Shown here: piece after piece, positions 36,881-45,825 of the stretch
Layout of the letters: the number at the start of each line of letters is the position of its first letter
Numbering within the stretch: the first letter of the stretch is position 1
Source of the DNA: Bacillus sp. FJAT-29937
GTDB lineage: Bacteria > Bacillota > Bacilli > Bacillales > Cytobacillaceae
Length of the DNA stretch: 64,000 nucleotides
Assembly (NCBI RefSeq): GCF_001509555.1
Contig: NZ_LMAS01000003.1
Span: 311,100 to 375,099 of the forward strand
Direction of reading: 5' to 3'
Position numbers and translations under genes: made by a program
The notes under the pieces: generated by a model
Told to the model about the DNA's origin: nothing
What the model saw: the letters and a program-made list of their open reading frames with translations, nothing else
The model's database searches: none

Positions 36881-38653
36881 CTAGTTCCCCTTAAAATACC
36901 TAGCTAGCCCCTGGTAAATACCTGTCGTCACCGAATCTTGAAATTGACCGGAAGATACGAGTATTTCTTCCGTCGGATTGCTGAGGTAGCCTAGTTCTAC
37001 CAGAATGGCATTGCGCTTATTTTCTCTTAATACATAATAGTCGCCGAAACGATAGCCGCGGTCCTTCAGATTTGTCTTAGACGTAATGGAGGAGTGAACA
37101 CTTGCAGCTAAATTCTTTTGATAGGAATGATAATAATAGGTGGTCATTCCATGAACACTCCGGTCTAACATACTATCATAATGAATACTAATAAAGGCAT
37201 CGGCGTTATGATAATGTGATGTGTACACGCGTGATGATAGAGGGATATATGTATCATTATTACGAGTTAATATGACGTTAGCCCCTGTAGATTTCAATTT
37301 TTCATATAAGCCTTGAGCTGTCTGCAGCGTTAATGTTTTTTCAAGCGTCCCTCTAGCCCCTGTTGTTCCGTTGTCTCTTCCGCCATGACCGGGGTCAATA
37401 ACAATTTTTTTATTCTTTAAATTTAATTCAGAACCTGGTTTTTCAATCATTGGTGCTGAGCCGTTTACTGAAACAATCCAACCGGCAATATAGCCGCTAG
37501 TCCCATTAGCGAGACGAATTTCATACCAATCATTTTGGATGCTAATAATATCAAATATTTCTCCCTGATTGGCTCTATGTACTACTTCAGATTGAGTATT
37601 TGCACTTTTTCTAATGTTAGATCCATCATGAATAATTGTAAGAGAGCTATCCTTCACTTTTTGCTCATTTACCACTGGTTGAGCGGTTTCAGACTTGTCC
37701 AAATACCAGCTGGCCACCCAGCCAAACAATCCCTTTTCATACTCGATTTTTGTCCAGTTATTGGCTTCTTCGATCATTTGATAGGTTTCGTTTTGTTGTA
37801 CCGAACCAATTGCTTTTCCACTAAGAGAGGCTGTATCCCTTACAGTTAATGATGTTGCTGTAACCTTCACTGTTTTACCCGAGCTTGTTGAGTTGCTTTG
37901 TTGTTTTTCGGGATCAGGGCTATTGGAAGCGGCCATATCCATTTGAATATATTGGCTGCTAATCCATGCCTTCGTCCCAGAAAAGGAAATTTCAGTCCAT
38001 TCGCTCGTTTGAGATAATACCTTTACATTTTCACCTAAACTTAACTTTCCAATTATAGAACTATTTAGAGAAGGCGAGCTTCTGACATTTAAGGAATTCA
38101 CTGTTATGCTGCCATTCAATTTTCCTTCTGCACTAATAGCTTTACTGCTCGTTTGGATTTGGATAAAGTCATTGGAGACCCAGCCATTGCCGAAAGGGGT
38201 TTGGAGATTCACCCAATTCCCATTCGTACTGTGAACCGTATATGCTTCTCCTTTACTAACTGTTCCAATCACGGGAAAGCTTGTTCCTGGACCTTTTCTA
38301 ATTCGAAGGCCATCTGTTGAAATGATTGCTGTTTTGTTCTTCTCTAATTTTTCTGAGGAATTGTTTGAGCCAATCGTGTTTTCCTTCGTCACGAGCCAAT
38401 TAGCTACCCAGCCGCGAACACCGTTTCCGAGCTGAACTTCGATCCAATCATTTTTCTCGGAAAGGGAAGGATATTTTTCTCCCTTTTTTGCCTTTGCAAC
38501 GATCGGATAGCTTAAACCGGGACCTTTGCGAATATTCAAGCTATCTGTTCCCACTGTGACAATTTGGTTTACTGCTTTTGCTGCTGAAGGGGAAGTGGCT
38601 AATCCTATGAAGAGAACTGTGCAAAAAAATAAGAGAATTTGTTTCTTGAGCAT
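36881..38653 (-). CDS. yrvJ: N-acetylmuramoyl-L-alanine amidase with SH3b repeats (YrvJ-like)
   Basis: 590-residue exported cell-wall hydrolase. A signal peptide (1-27, KKQ then hydrophobic, ending ATSPSAAKA) is followed by five bacterial SH3 domains (each with an xLNIRKGPG/xLNVRSSPS-type motif and a GWVANW-like end) and a C-terminal Amidase_3 domain (from about 410) with zinc ligands in DPGHGG, the Glu of RGTLEKTL, His of ISIHYDS, and Glu of LVELGYLSN. It cleaves the N-acetylmuramate to L-alanine bond. GGAGGG precedes the ATG. Transcribed away from the region at 38.7 kb. Confidence 0.92.
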   Translation of the reverse strand: MLKKQILLFFCTVLFIGLATSPSAAKAVNQIVTVGTDSLNIRKGPGLSYPIVAKAKKGEKYPSLSEKNDWIEVQLGNGVRGWVANWLVTKENTIGSNNSSEKLEKNKTAIISTDGLRIRKGPGTSFPVIGTVSKGEAYTVHSTNGNWVNLQTPFGNGWVSNDFIQIQTSSKAISAEGKLNGSITVNSLNVRSSPSLNSSIIGKLSLGENVKVLSQTSEWTEISFSGTKAWISSQYIQMDMAASNSPDPEKQQSNSTSSGKTVKVTATSLTVRDTASLSGKAIGSVQQNETYQMIEEANNWTKIEYEKGLFGWVASWYLDKSETAQPVVNEQKVKDSSLTIIHDGSNIRKSANTQSEVVHRANQGEIFDIISIQNDWYEIRLANGTSGYIAGWIVSVNGSAPMIEKPGSELNLKNKKIVIDPGHGGRDNGTTGARGTLEKTLTLQTAQGLYEKLKSTGANVILTRNNDTYIPLSSRVYTSHYHNADAFISIHYDSMLDRSVHGMTTYYYHSYQKNLAASVHSSITSKTNLKDRGYRFGDYYVLRENKRNAILVELGYLSNPTEEILVSSGQFQDSVTTGIYQGLARYFKGN

Positions 38654-38857
38654 TCGCTCCCTCCTTTTTTGAAAGATTCACATCTTAAAGAAAAACAAAT
38701 TTAGTATTTTTAGTCAAGCTTTTCCTTTTACTAAATGATATTACTTCTCTTTAGATCGGTTTAATTCCTTCCCAATGAGGTAAAAAGTTTCGAAAATATG
38801 TGTCTGATTACTGCCTATTGTCGAAATATCATTAATTATTTGCGTTTTTTCAATTAA

Positions 38858-38893
38858 AGAAAAAAGCTATTCCAAATGAAATAGCCTTTTTCT
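38858..38893. terminator. Hairpin with T-runs, direction unclear
   Basis: GAAAAAAGCTATT and AATAGCCTTTTTC form a stem with one bulged base and an 8-base loop; both strands end in T-rich sequence. Confidence 0.6.
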
Positions 38894-39012
38894 GTATATT
38901 TAATTTTTTTCGTGTAGATTACCTAGTTCATTTCCGGATTCTGACACATATCTTAAAAGTGACTGTAACTTATCTTTGTGGTTTTATTTATATAGCTCAC
39001 AAAGGATTTTTT

Positions 39013-39039
39013 GAGGCGCTGCATTGGCCTCTTTTTTTT
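39013..39039 (+). terminator. Plus-strand terminator-like hairpin
   Basis: GAGGC (39013-39017) pairs with GCCTC (39027-39031), followed by eight T. On the plus strand no annotated gene ends here. Confidence 0.55.
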
Positions 39040-39083
39040 GTTTTTTTCATAAAAGCTGTCTATAGGTTTCATGCATCCTGCTG

Positions 39084-39800
39084 TTATAGCATTTGAATTG
39101 ATTTTATATGGGAAAGCCTCAAACATACAATCTCCCCTTTTGCGAGTATTATTTCTGCGAGGTGATTTTCAATCTTTTTTAACAGCCCCACTTTTTTAGG
39201 ATCTTTTCCTCCATCAAAAATGATAAGTTTTCCTGCTTCTTTTTTTAACTGATCCTCCAAATCAGGAAGTAAAGGAATATTCGATGGATTTACTCGCAAG
39301 TGTACGGGACTTTTGTTTGCAGTTTGGTTTAAGCTGTTTAAAGTATATGGCGAAGAATTTTCATTAAAAGGGGCAAGCCATTTTATATGATCGATCGCAA
39401 TATAAATCAACTTATAAACGGGTGAATAAAAAGCTACATAGTCATTGTAGACGTTTGTTATATACCCATAGTAAGATAAACTTTTTCCTACATAAATTTC
39501 TGTAAACACTGCCTTTGATTTGTTTAATACTTCTTGAATAGTAAGGACATCCATTTTTGCAAATTCAGAAGATTCACTAGGCGAATCAACATAATCATCT
39601 TTGTTGCTGTTAATCTGGAAATGATGAATGTGCAACAAAGGGATATATAAATACCGCTCCCCATTAAAGATGACAACAATATCTTTTCCTGCGTCAAGCA
39701 AAATCCCAGTAATTGTTTCTTTTCCTAGCTGTAAATTAACTTGTTTACCTTGTAAAGTGATTAAATCAGTCAAAGTTTTTTCCTCCTTAAAAGGTTTCAA
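39084..39800 (-). CDS. Hypothetical protein with two small beta-barrel-like repeats
   Basis: 238-residue protein with no recognised function. Two related segments, about residues 10-62 (TLQGKQVNLQLGKETITG to YLYIPLLHIHHF) and about 100-142 (EIYVGKSLSYYGYITNVYNDYVAFYSPVYKLIYIAIDHIKWL), each look like an LSm/DUF2642-type beta-barrel with the closing YIPLxHI-like strand; a third partial match ends the protein (IILAKGEIVCLRLSHIKSI). No signal peptide or membrane helix. Such barrels are common in spore-coat and small regulatory proteins of bacilli. 9 bases after the minus-strand transporter gene, so probably cotranscribed with it. Confidence 0.72.
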   Translation of the reverse strand: MKPFKEEKTLTDLITLQGKQVNLQLGKETITGILLDAGKDIVVIFNGERYLYIPLLHIHHFQINSNKDDYVDSPSESSEFAKMDVLTIQEVLNKSKAVFTEIYVGKSLSYYGYITNVYNDYVAFYSPVYKLIYIAIDHIKWLAPFNENSSPYTLNSLNQTANKSPVHLRVNPSNIPLLPDLEDQLKKEAGKLIIFDGGKDPKKVGLLKKIENHLAEIILAKGEIVCLRLSHIKSIQML

Positions 39801-39809
39801 AAATTTATT

Positions 39810-41165
39810 TTAGGCAAATACCATTTGTACCCAGTAGTACAATAAGAACAAGGTGAAGATTGTAGATATTGGGATGACGACTAATGACACGCTTAGATAA
39901 TCCTTCCATTTCACTTTCACTTTATGCTTCTTAAGAATATACAGCCAGATCAAGGACGCAAGTGTACCGATTGGAAGCAATAAGGAGCCCATATCGCTGC
40001 CGATGATATTTGCAAGATAAATTGTCTTTAAAGTAATGGGATCAAGCCCCATTTCTGTTAAAGTTATCGTCCCAACCATCAAGGCTGGATGATTATTAAA
40101 GATATTAGAGAGAAGTGAAACGAGCCCGCCCATCGTAAAGCTTGCATAAAGCAGCCCTTGGTTGACAATTGGTTCACATAATTTCACGAGGAATGCCGTC
40201 AGTCCTACATTGTGAAGTCCGTAAATAATGACGTACATAGAAAAGGCGAAAATCAGTATGTGCCAAGGAGTCTTTATCAAAATATCAACGGGGTTTGTTC
40301 GCAGGTGATACCATCGCCATACTAGCAAAGCAACGGAACCGAGCACAGCAACTAGAGAAATAGGAATGGAGAGAAAAGAGGCTACAAACAATAAACATCT
40401 CATGATAAAAACAAACAGCAATACTTTTAACATAAACTTTGTACGTTTTCTCTTCGTTTCAACAGATAGTTTTCCTTTTAAAGGATGGAAGTTTTTTGTG
40501 AAAAAACTCTCCTCGATCTCATAAGTGGAATTAGGCAATTTCTTTGGCAGTTTTTTCTTCACTACGACAAACATTAACCAAGACATAAACAGTAAACCTA
40601 ATGTTGCAGGTACGAACATCATGGCAGTATGCATGTAGAGCGTCATATCGACAATTTCCAATGCAATGAGATTCACGATATTGCTTACGCCAATGGGAGC
40701 ACTTGAAGCGGTAGCTGTAAGAGCGCCGCTTAATAGGTAAGGGATTTGCTGATGGGGTTTTAGCTGCAGGTTTTTCAGTAATAGAATTAAAATCGGTGTT
40801 GTAATTAAGATGCTTCCATCATTATTAAATAAAAGTGTCATCAAAAAGCAGAGCAGCTGAACGTACCAATATAGACGGTAGCCTGACCCTTTTGCCATAC
40901 TAGCTAGCCGGGCAGCTGCCCAGTGGAAGAATCCGAAGCTTTCTAATATGACTGCCATGACAATTGTCGCCATAATCGTAATAGATGCTCCGCCAATCTT
41001 GCTGATAATATCCTCAATGTTTGCTCGGGATACGATGCCTGTCAGTAAAATGATCCCTGCACCAACAGCAGCTGGATAAGCTTCATTGAGCCCCTTTGGC
41101 CTCCAAAAAATGACCAGCATGGTCGTGACAAATACAAAAATGGTAATTCCTAATTCAAATGACAT
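39810..41165 (-). CDS. ArsB/NhaD-family anion transporter
   Basis: 451-residue membrane protein with about 11-12 helices, of the ArsB/NhaD ion transporter superfamily: the conserved LFNNDGSILITTP segment (about 112-124) and NIFNNHPALMVG segment (about 355-366) are the paired re-entrant regions, and SAPIGVSNIVNLIAL is typical. Relatives are arsenite exporters or sodium/organic anion carriers; no arsR or arsC is nearby, so the substrate is not determined. It does not match the gene content at this place in B. subtilis. Confidence 0.85.
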   Translation of the reverse strand: MSFELGITIFVFVTTMLVIFWRPKGLNEAYPAAVGAGIILLTGIVSRANIEDIISKIGGASITIMATIVMAVILESFGFFHWAAARLASMAKGSGYRLYWYVQLLCFLMTLLFNNDGSILITTPILILLLKNLQLKPHQQIPYLLSGALTATASSAPIGVSNIVNLIALEIVDMTLYMHTAMMFVPATLGLLFMSWLMFVVVKKKLPKKLPNSTYEIEESFFTKNFHPLKGKLSVETKRKRTKFMLKVLLFVFIMRCLLFVASFLSIPISLVAVLGSVALLVWRWYHLRTNPVDILIKTPWHILIFAFSMYVIIYGLHNVGLTAFLVKLCEPIVNQGLLYASFTMGGLVSLLSNIFNNHPALMVGTITLTEMGLDPITLKTIYLANIIGSDMGSLLLPIGTLASLIWLYILKKHKVKVKWKDYLSVSLVVIPISTIFTLFLLYYWVQMVFA

Positions 41166-41435
41166 TTTCTCACTCCATTTCTTTTTTTCGGAGCAGAGTC
41201 AACTGACCCTGCATGTCCGCTTGCTTATATTTATATTCGCCTTTAAAAAGAAGGAACTAGATTATTGACCAAATTTGTCTAAATGTATGTTTGTCTAATA
41301 GAGACAATTGCATGATTAGATGAGTGTCTATTAAATTCCAGTCTTATTTTTACTAGTTGTTCATCCAGAAAATTGCATTTTCTATTCCAAAAGTGGGAAG
41401 GATAGGAGATGACAACATAATGAAGGGTGAATAAA

Positions 41436-41612
41436 ATGAGATTTGGTGAAAAGGGAGCATCTGCCCACATGGGAGAAAACCAGTTATTTGGAGTAGATTT
41501 TCATGACTTTATTCAAAAAGAGCAGGGCTCAAATATGGTGGAATTAGCTTCAGAGTTTGGGCTATCTGTCAGAGATGTTCGTAAATTAAAAAAACATTTA
41601 GAACGATCTTAA
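41436..41612 (+). CDS. yrzK: Small helix-turn-helix protein (YrzK-like)
   Basis: 58-residue protein starting MRFGEKGASAHMGENQ. The C-terminal half (about 25-58) reads as a helix-turn-helix (NMVELASEFGLSVRDVRKLKKHLERS), similar to the region 4 type fold of sigma factors. The ATG at 41436 follows AAGGGTGA; a GTG three codons earlier was rejected. The position just before the hisS leader matches yrzK in B. subtilis. No function known. Confidence 0.75.
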   Translation: MRFGEKGASAHMGENQLFGVDFHDFIQKEQGSNMVELASEFGLSVRDVRKLKKHLERS

Positions 41613-41621
41613 CTAACGCTA

Positions 41622-41650
41622 TTGACAATCCGATTGTTGATACGTATGAT
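41622..41650 (+). promoter_or_regulatory. Sigma-A promoter of the hisS-aspS T-box operon
   Basis: TTGACA (41622-41627), 17-base spacer, TATGAT (41645-41650). Transcription would start just before the T-box leader. Confidence 0.85.
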
Positions 41651-41654
41651 AATA

Positions 41655-41953
41655 TAAATATTAGGATGAAATATTTAACCGTTGATGAAGAATAGTAGTT
41701 AAGCTCCACATGAAAAGAGAAGAAATGTCATAGGCTGAAAGCATTTCTGCATGATGATTTAATGAAAGAACACTTCGTAGGTTTCTCTCTGAAAGAGGCA
41801 TTCCCTTTAGTAGGAGCTGAACGTTCACAGGCGTTAACTGTAAAAGAGGAAGCACGTTCTTTTTTGGACGTCTTCAATTAGGGTGGCACCACGGGAAATT
41901 ATAAGCTCTCGTCCCTTGTATTGTATATACAAGGAGGCGGGGGCTTTTTTATT
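41655..41953 (+). promoter_or_regulatory. T-box leader of hisS-aspS
   Basis: T-box sequence AGGGTGGCACCACG at 41880-41893 precedes an intrinsic terminator (AGCTCTCGTCCCTTGTAT paired with ATACAAGGAGGCGGGGGCT, then TTTTTT, 41904-41950). The upstream Stem I has an AGTAG motif and a GAACACTTC internal-loop segment where CAC (41771-41773) is the best specifier codon, i.e. histidine. Uncharged tRNA-His would stabilise the antiterminator and allow hisS and aspS to be read. The specifier assignment is by eye. Confidence 0.93.
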
Positions 41954-41997
41954 TTATAAAAAATACTACTTTTTTATTGAAATAGGAGGATTCGGAA

Positions 41998-43275
41998 ATG
42001 ACATCGATTCAAATACCGAGGGGAACCCAAGATATTCTCCCAGGTGAAATTGAAAAATGGCAGTTAATAGAGGAAAAAGCAAGAGACCTTTGCGAGAGGT
42101 TTCAATACAGTGAAATTAGAACCCCGATATTCGAGCACACGGAGTTGTTTTTGCGCAGTGTTGGGGATACGACTGATATTGTTCAGAAGGAAATGTACAC
42201 ATTTGATGACCGCGGAGATCGCAGCTTAACGTTAAGACCAGAGGGGACAGCTGCAGTTGTTCGTTCCTTTGTTGAAAATAAAATGTTTGGTGGCGCAACT
42301 CAGCCTGTAAAGCTTTATTATATGGGACCGATGTTCCGCTATGAGCGCCCACAGGCGGGACGATACCGCCAATTTGTTCAATTTGGCGTTGAGGCTATTG
42401 GAAGCAATGATCCAGCCATTGATGCGGAGGTTATCGCTTTAGCTATGAGCCTTTATAAAGAACTGGGCTTGGAAAAGATAAAGCTAGTCATTAATAGTCT
42501 CGGTGATAAAGAAAGCCGAAATGCACATCGAGAAGCGTTAGTAAACCATTTTAAGCCTAGAATAGACGAGTTTTGTCAAGATTGCAGAAGCAGACTAGGG
42601 AAAAATCCAATGCGAATTCTCGACTGTAAACAAGACAGAGACCATGAGCTAATGAAGTCAGCTCCATCGATTATTGATTACTTAAATGACGATTCCAAGA
42701 AATATTTTGAAAAAGTACAGCAGTATTTAACTGATCTTGATATTGCATTTGAAGTGGATCCAAATCTAGTTCGCGGTCTTGATTATTATAACCATACAGC
42801 TTTTGAAATTATGAGCAATGCGGAAGGGTTTGGGGCTATTACGACTCTTTGTGGAGGCGGACGGTATAATGGTCTCACTGAAGAAATAGGCGGTCCTGAA
42901 GCACCGGGAATCGGTTTTGCCATGAGTATTGAACGTTTTATCGCTGCTCTAGAGGCTGAACAAATTAAACTGCCGATTAATGAAAAGATTGATTGCTATC
43001 TCGTTTCGCTGGGGGAAGAAGCAAAAGACTATACAGTTGGATTGCTGCATAAGCTTCGCCTTGCTGGCTTCTCAGCAGAAAGAGATTATTTAAATAGAAA
43101 AATAAAAACACAGTTTAAAGCGGCAGATAGGTCCAATGCTAAATATGTGGCGATTTTAGGGGAAGACGAACTGAAAGCTAATAAAATCACCCTAAAATCA
43201 ATGGAAACCGGTGACCAGACAGAAATGGAACTGAATACATTTGTGGAAAAATTCATAGAGTTGGCTAGACAATAG
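41998..43275 (+). CDS. hisS: Histidyl-tRNA synthetase
   Basis: 425-residue class II synthetase. Motif 2 ([18 protein letters not shown]), the histidine-binding [14 protein letters not shown], and motif 3 ([11 protein letters not shown]) are present, then the C-terminal anticodon-binding domain (about 330-425). AGGAGG precedes the ATG. First gene after the T-box leader. The TAG stop is followed immediately by a dispersed palindromic element, then aspS. Confidence 0.97.
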   Translation: MTSIQIPRGTQDILPGEIEKWQLIEEKARDLCERFQYSEIRTPIFEHTELFLRSVGDTTDIVQKEMYTFDDRGDRSLTLRPEGTAAVVRSFVENKMFGGATQPVKLYYMGPMFRYERPQAGRYRQFVQFGVEAIGSNDPAIDAEVIALAMSLYKELGLEKIKLVINSLGDKESRNAHREALVNHFKPRIDEFCQDCRSRLGKNPMRILDCKQDRDHELMKSAPSIIDYLNDDSKKYFEKVQQYLTDLDIAFEVDPNLVRGLDYYNHTAFEIMSNAEGFGAITTLCGGGRYNGLTEEIGGPEAPGIGFAMSIERFIAALEAEQIKLPINEKIDCYLVSLGEEAKDYTVGLLHKLRLAGFSAERDYLNRKIKTQFKAADRSNAKYVAILGEDELKANKITLKSMETGDQTEMELNTFVEKFIELARQ

Positions 43276-43395
43276 GAAAAGCGGAGGCGACTGTACAACC
43301 CTGACAAGCATAAGGCGAGCTGCTAAGAAGGTTGTAGTTTACCTTCTTGGCAGATTGACTTATGACCTCGAAGGGTTAGGAGCCGGAGCTAGACA
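43276..43395 (-). repeat. Dispersed palindromic element, copy 4, inside the hisS-aspS operon
   Basis: Reverse-orientation copy starting GAAAAGCGG at the base right after the hisS stop and ending AGCTAGACA, 15 bases before aspS. Compared with copy 2 the arms have changed in pairs: AACCCT/AGGGTT, CATAAG/CTTATG and a CTGC...GAAGGT/ACCTTC...GCAG inner stem. Confidence 0.9.
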
Positions 43396-43410
43396 ATAGG
43401 AGGAATAAGA

Positions 43411-45180
43411 ATGTTTGGGAGAACGTACTACTGCGGAGAAGTGACAGAATCTGCCATTGGAGAAAAAGTTATTTTAAAAGGCTGGGTACAAAAGCGCCGT
43501 GATTTAGGTGGATTAATCTTCATCGATTTACGTGACCGGACTGGCATTGTCCAAATTGTTTTTAATCCCGAAGTATCACAAGAGTCACTGGCTGTAGCGG
43601 AAAAAGTAAGAAATGAATATGTCCTTGATATTGAAGGAGAAGTCATCGCCCGCGGAGAAGGCACGATCAATGAAAATATTGCTACTGGGCGCATTGAAGT
43701 ACTAGTTAAAAAGATTTCAATTTTAAACGAAGCGAAAACTCCCCCATTCATGGTAGATGACAAAACAGATGTTTCCGAGGATATTCGTCTAAAATATCGA
43801 TACCTCGACTTGAGAAGACCGGCTATGTTTGAAACATTAAAAATGCGTCATCAAGTGACAAAAGCGATGAGGGATTTTCTAGATGGAGAAGGCTTCCTTG
43901 ATATCGAAACACCAATTTTAACGAAAAGCACGCCAGAAGGAGCACGTGACTATTTAGTTCCTAGCCGCGTACATCCTGGTGAATTCTATGCATTGCCGCA
44001 GTCGCCGCAAATTTTTAAACAGCTATTAATGGTAGGCGGCTTTGAAAGATATTATCAAATTGCCCGCTGCTTCCGTGACGAGGATTTGCGTGCGGACCGC
44101 CAGCCAGAATTTACGCAGGTCGATATGGAAATGAGCTTTATGAGCCAGGATGAAATAATCTGCCTCATGGAAAACATGATGAAAAAGGTCATGAATGAAG
44201 TAAAAGGACTTGATATTCAACTTCCATTCCATCGAATGACCTATCAGGAGGCAATGGCCCGCTTCGGATCTGATAAGCCTGATACACGATTTGGCATGGA
44301 ATTAACTGATTTATCGGAGATAGTGAAGGACTCCAGCTTCAAAGTGTTTGCAGGAGCCGTATTATCCGGTGGCCAAGTGAAGGCAATCAATGTGAAAAAT
44401 GGCGGCAGCCAATATTCAAGAAAAGATATTGACGCCTTAACAGAATTTGCCGCTGTTTATGGGGCAAAGGGTCTTGCTTGGTTAAAGGCAGAAGAGGACG
44501 GATTAAAGGGACCAATTGCTAAATTTATCACAGAGGAACAACAAAAGGCAATGACAGCCACTCTTTCTATTGAAACGGGAGATTTATTGTTATTTGTGGC
44601 TGATAAGAAAAGCGTTGTAGCTGATGCACTTGGCGCACTTCGTTTAAAGCTTGGTAAAGAGCTTGGTCTAATCGATCAAAGCAAGTTTAACTTCCTTTGG
44701 ATTACAGATTGGCCATTATTAGAATATGATGAAGAGGCAGGCCGTTATTTTGCGGCACACCATCCGTTCACAATGCCATTTAGAGAGGATTTGGAGCTTC
44801 TTGAAACAAATCCATCTGAGGTTAGAGCTCAAGCCTATGACCTTGTATTGAACGGTTATGAGCTTGGCGGCGGATCGCTTCGTATTTTTGAAAGAGCGGT
44901 TCAGGAAAAAATGTTTAATGTCCTAGGCTTTACACAAGAGGAAGCAAATGAACAATTTGGTTTCTTAATGGAAGCCTTTGAATATGGTACGCCTCCACAT
45001 GGCGGAATTGCTCTAGGCTTAGACAGATTAGTCATGCTGCTGGCAGGAAGATCTAATCTTCGTGATACGATTGCATTCCCGAAAACAGCAAGTGCAAGCT
45101 GTCTATTAACAAATGCTCCTGGAGAAGTAAGTGCAGCCCAATTAAATGATCTGCACTTAGCGTTAAACGTAAAAAAATGA
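43411..45180 (+). CDS. aspS: Aspartyl-tRNA synthetase
   Basis: 589-residue bacterial-type AspRS: N-terminal OB-fold anticodon domain (1-105), class II motif 1 region [12 protein letters not shown], motif 2 [23 protein letters not shown], the inserted GAD domain (about 290-410) and motif 3 [34 protein letters not shown] precedes the ATG. Second gene of the T-box operon; an element lies between it and hisS. Confidence 0.97.
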   Translation: MFGRTYYCGEVTESAIGEKVILKGWVQKRRDLGGLIFIDLRDRTGIVQIVFNPEVSQESLAVAEKVRNEYVLDIEGEVIARGEGTINENIATGRIEVLVKKISILNEAKTPPFMVDDKTDVSEDIRLKYRYLDLRRPAMFETLKMRHQVTKAMRDFLDGEGFLDIETPILTKSTPEGARDYLVPSRVHPGEFYALPQSPQIFKQLLMVGGFERYYQIARCFRDEDLRADRQPEFTQVDMEMSFMSQDEIICLMENMMKKVMNEVKGLDIQLPFHRMTYQEAMARFGSDKPDTRFGMELTDLSEIVKDSSFKVFAGAVLSGGQVKAINVKNGGSQYSRKDIDALTEFAAVYGAKGLAWLKAEEDGLKGPIAKFITEEQQKAMTATLSIETGDLLLFVADKKSVVADALGALRLKLGKELGLIDQSKFNFLWITDWPLLEYDEEAGRYFAAHHPFTMPFREDLELLETNPSEVRAQAYDLVLNGYELGGGSLRIFERAVQEKMFNVLGFTQEEANEQFGFLMEAFEYGTPPHGGIALGLDRLVMLLAGRSNLRDTIAFPKTASASCLLTNAPGEVSAAQLNDLHLALNVKK

Positions 45181-45202
45181 GCTTGGACCTATAATTGCTT
45201 GC

Positions 45203-45231
45203 TTGAAAGAGTATAGTGAGTATGATAAAAT
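45203..45231 (+). promoter_or_regulatory. Sigma-A promoter of 6S RNA
   Basis: TTGAAA (45203-45208), 17-base spacer, TAAAAT (45226-45231), placing the start near 45238. Confidence 0.8.
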
Positions 45232-45239
45232 ACAAGTAA

Positions 45240-45440
45240 TCTTTAAAGAGTCCTGATGTGTTCGTTGTGTAACCTGACATTTTGACCGAACATCTATCCT
45301 TCGGGAGTCCAGAGTTTTCTATAGCTGCGTAAATGCCTCATGGATTGAGGACTTACATATGCAGAAACAGGACACCCACCTGCTTTGTGCGGGTTCAAAA
45401 CGAAGGCATCTAAGCGACGGCACGATTGGGACTCTTTTCC
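45240..45440 (+). ncRNA. bsrA: 6S RNA (6S-1, BsrA type)
   Basis: AAAGAGTCC near 45245 pairs with GGGACTCTTT at 45428-45437 as the closing stem, and the internal segments (GATGTGTTCGTTGTG..., CATCTATCCTTCGGGAGTCC, CGAAGGCATC) form the long hairpin with a large central bubble that mimics an open promoter for sigma-A RNA polymerase. The location downstream of aspS is that of bsrA in B. subtilis. About 200 nt long, followed by a terminator. Confidence 0.92.
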
Positions 45441-45453
45441 TACATATGATTTC

Positions 45454-45490
45454 AAAATCTATTCCACTCAGAGTGGAATAGATTTTTTTG
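45454..45490 (+). terminator. Terminator of the 6S RNA region
   Basis: AAATCTATTCCACTC pairs with GAGTGGAATAGATTT around a single A, then TTTT. It lies 15 bases after the 6S closing stem. Confidence 0.93.
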
Positions 45491-45501
45491 TTTTGGTTCG
45501 A

Positions 45502-45712
45502 GTGAAAAAATGCCTCGATCGGTCATCAACCGCTCCATCTGGTGCCCGTAGAAGGTGAAAAAGGCCCCGGCCGGTCATCAATCGCGCCAACTGATGCCCG
45601 TAGAAGGTGAAAAAGGCCCCGGCCGGTCATCAATCGCGTCATCTGGTGCCCGTAGAAGGTGAAAAATGCCTCGATCGGTCATCAGTCATGTCATCTAATG
45701 CCCTCGGAAGTG
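45502..45712. repeat. 52-bp tandem array, four copies
   Basis: Four consecutive units starting at 45502, 45555, 45607 and 45659 (period 52-53). The consensus runs GTGAAAAAGGCCCCGGCCGG then TCATCAATCGCG...TGGTGCCCGTAGAAG. In three units GGTCATCA can pair with TGATGCCC or TGGTGCCC (one mismatch). It is richer in G and C than its surroundings. No gene lies within it. It sits between the 6S RNA terminator and the terminator of the convergent minus-strand gene. Confidence 0.9.
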
Positions 45713-45786
45713 GAATATTGCCACCAGCGGGCATAAGTTACTTTTTTAATAAAATTTAAGCTCTATGATTTGTTTTTTAAGAAAGC

Positions 45787-45813
45787 AAAAAAGCCTGCAG
45801 ATTGACAGGCTTG
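45787..45813 (-). terminator. Terminator of the flavin oxidoreductase gene (minus strand)
   Basis: On the minus strand AAGCCTG pairs with CAGGCTT around an 8-base loop, followed by TTTTGC. Confidence 0.88.
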
Positions 45814-45825
45814 AAGGATATGGAA

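Larger units (their letters stand above)
38654..39083. other. 430-bp intergenic region with stacked hairpins
   Basis: No protein gene was recognised. It holds three hairpins in a row: AAAAAGCTATT/AATAGCCTTTTT at 38858-38893, CTTTGTG/CACAAAG at 38974-39004 and the T-tailed GAGGC/GCCTC at 39013-39039. Since both flanking genes are on the minus strand, a plus-strand terminator here has no known gene to serve. Confidence 0.6.

Noticed and set aside
39810..41165. Arsenic resistance operon
   Set aside because: Only the ArsB/NhaD-type transporter is present; no arsR, arsC or arsA-like gene nearby.
41279..41470. Minus-strand open frame near yrzK
   Set aside because: No binding site, no family features, and it overlaps the yrzK-like start on the opposite strand.
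45502..45712. CRISPR array
   Set aside because: Units are contiguous tandem copies with no variable spacers between constant repeats, and no cas gene is nearby. The same reasoning excludes the array at 17033-17220.
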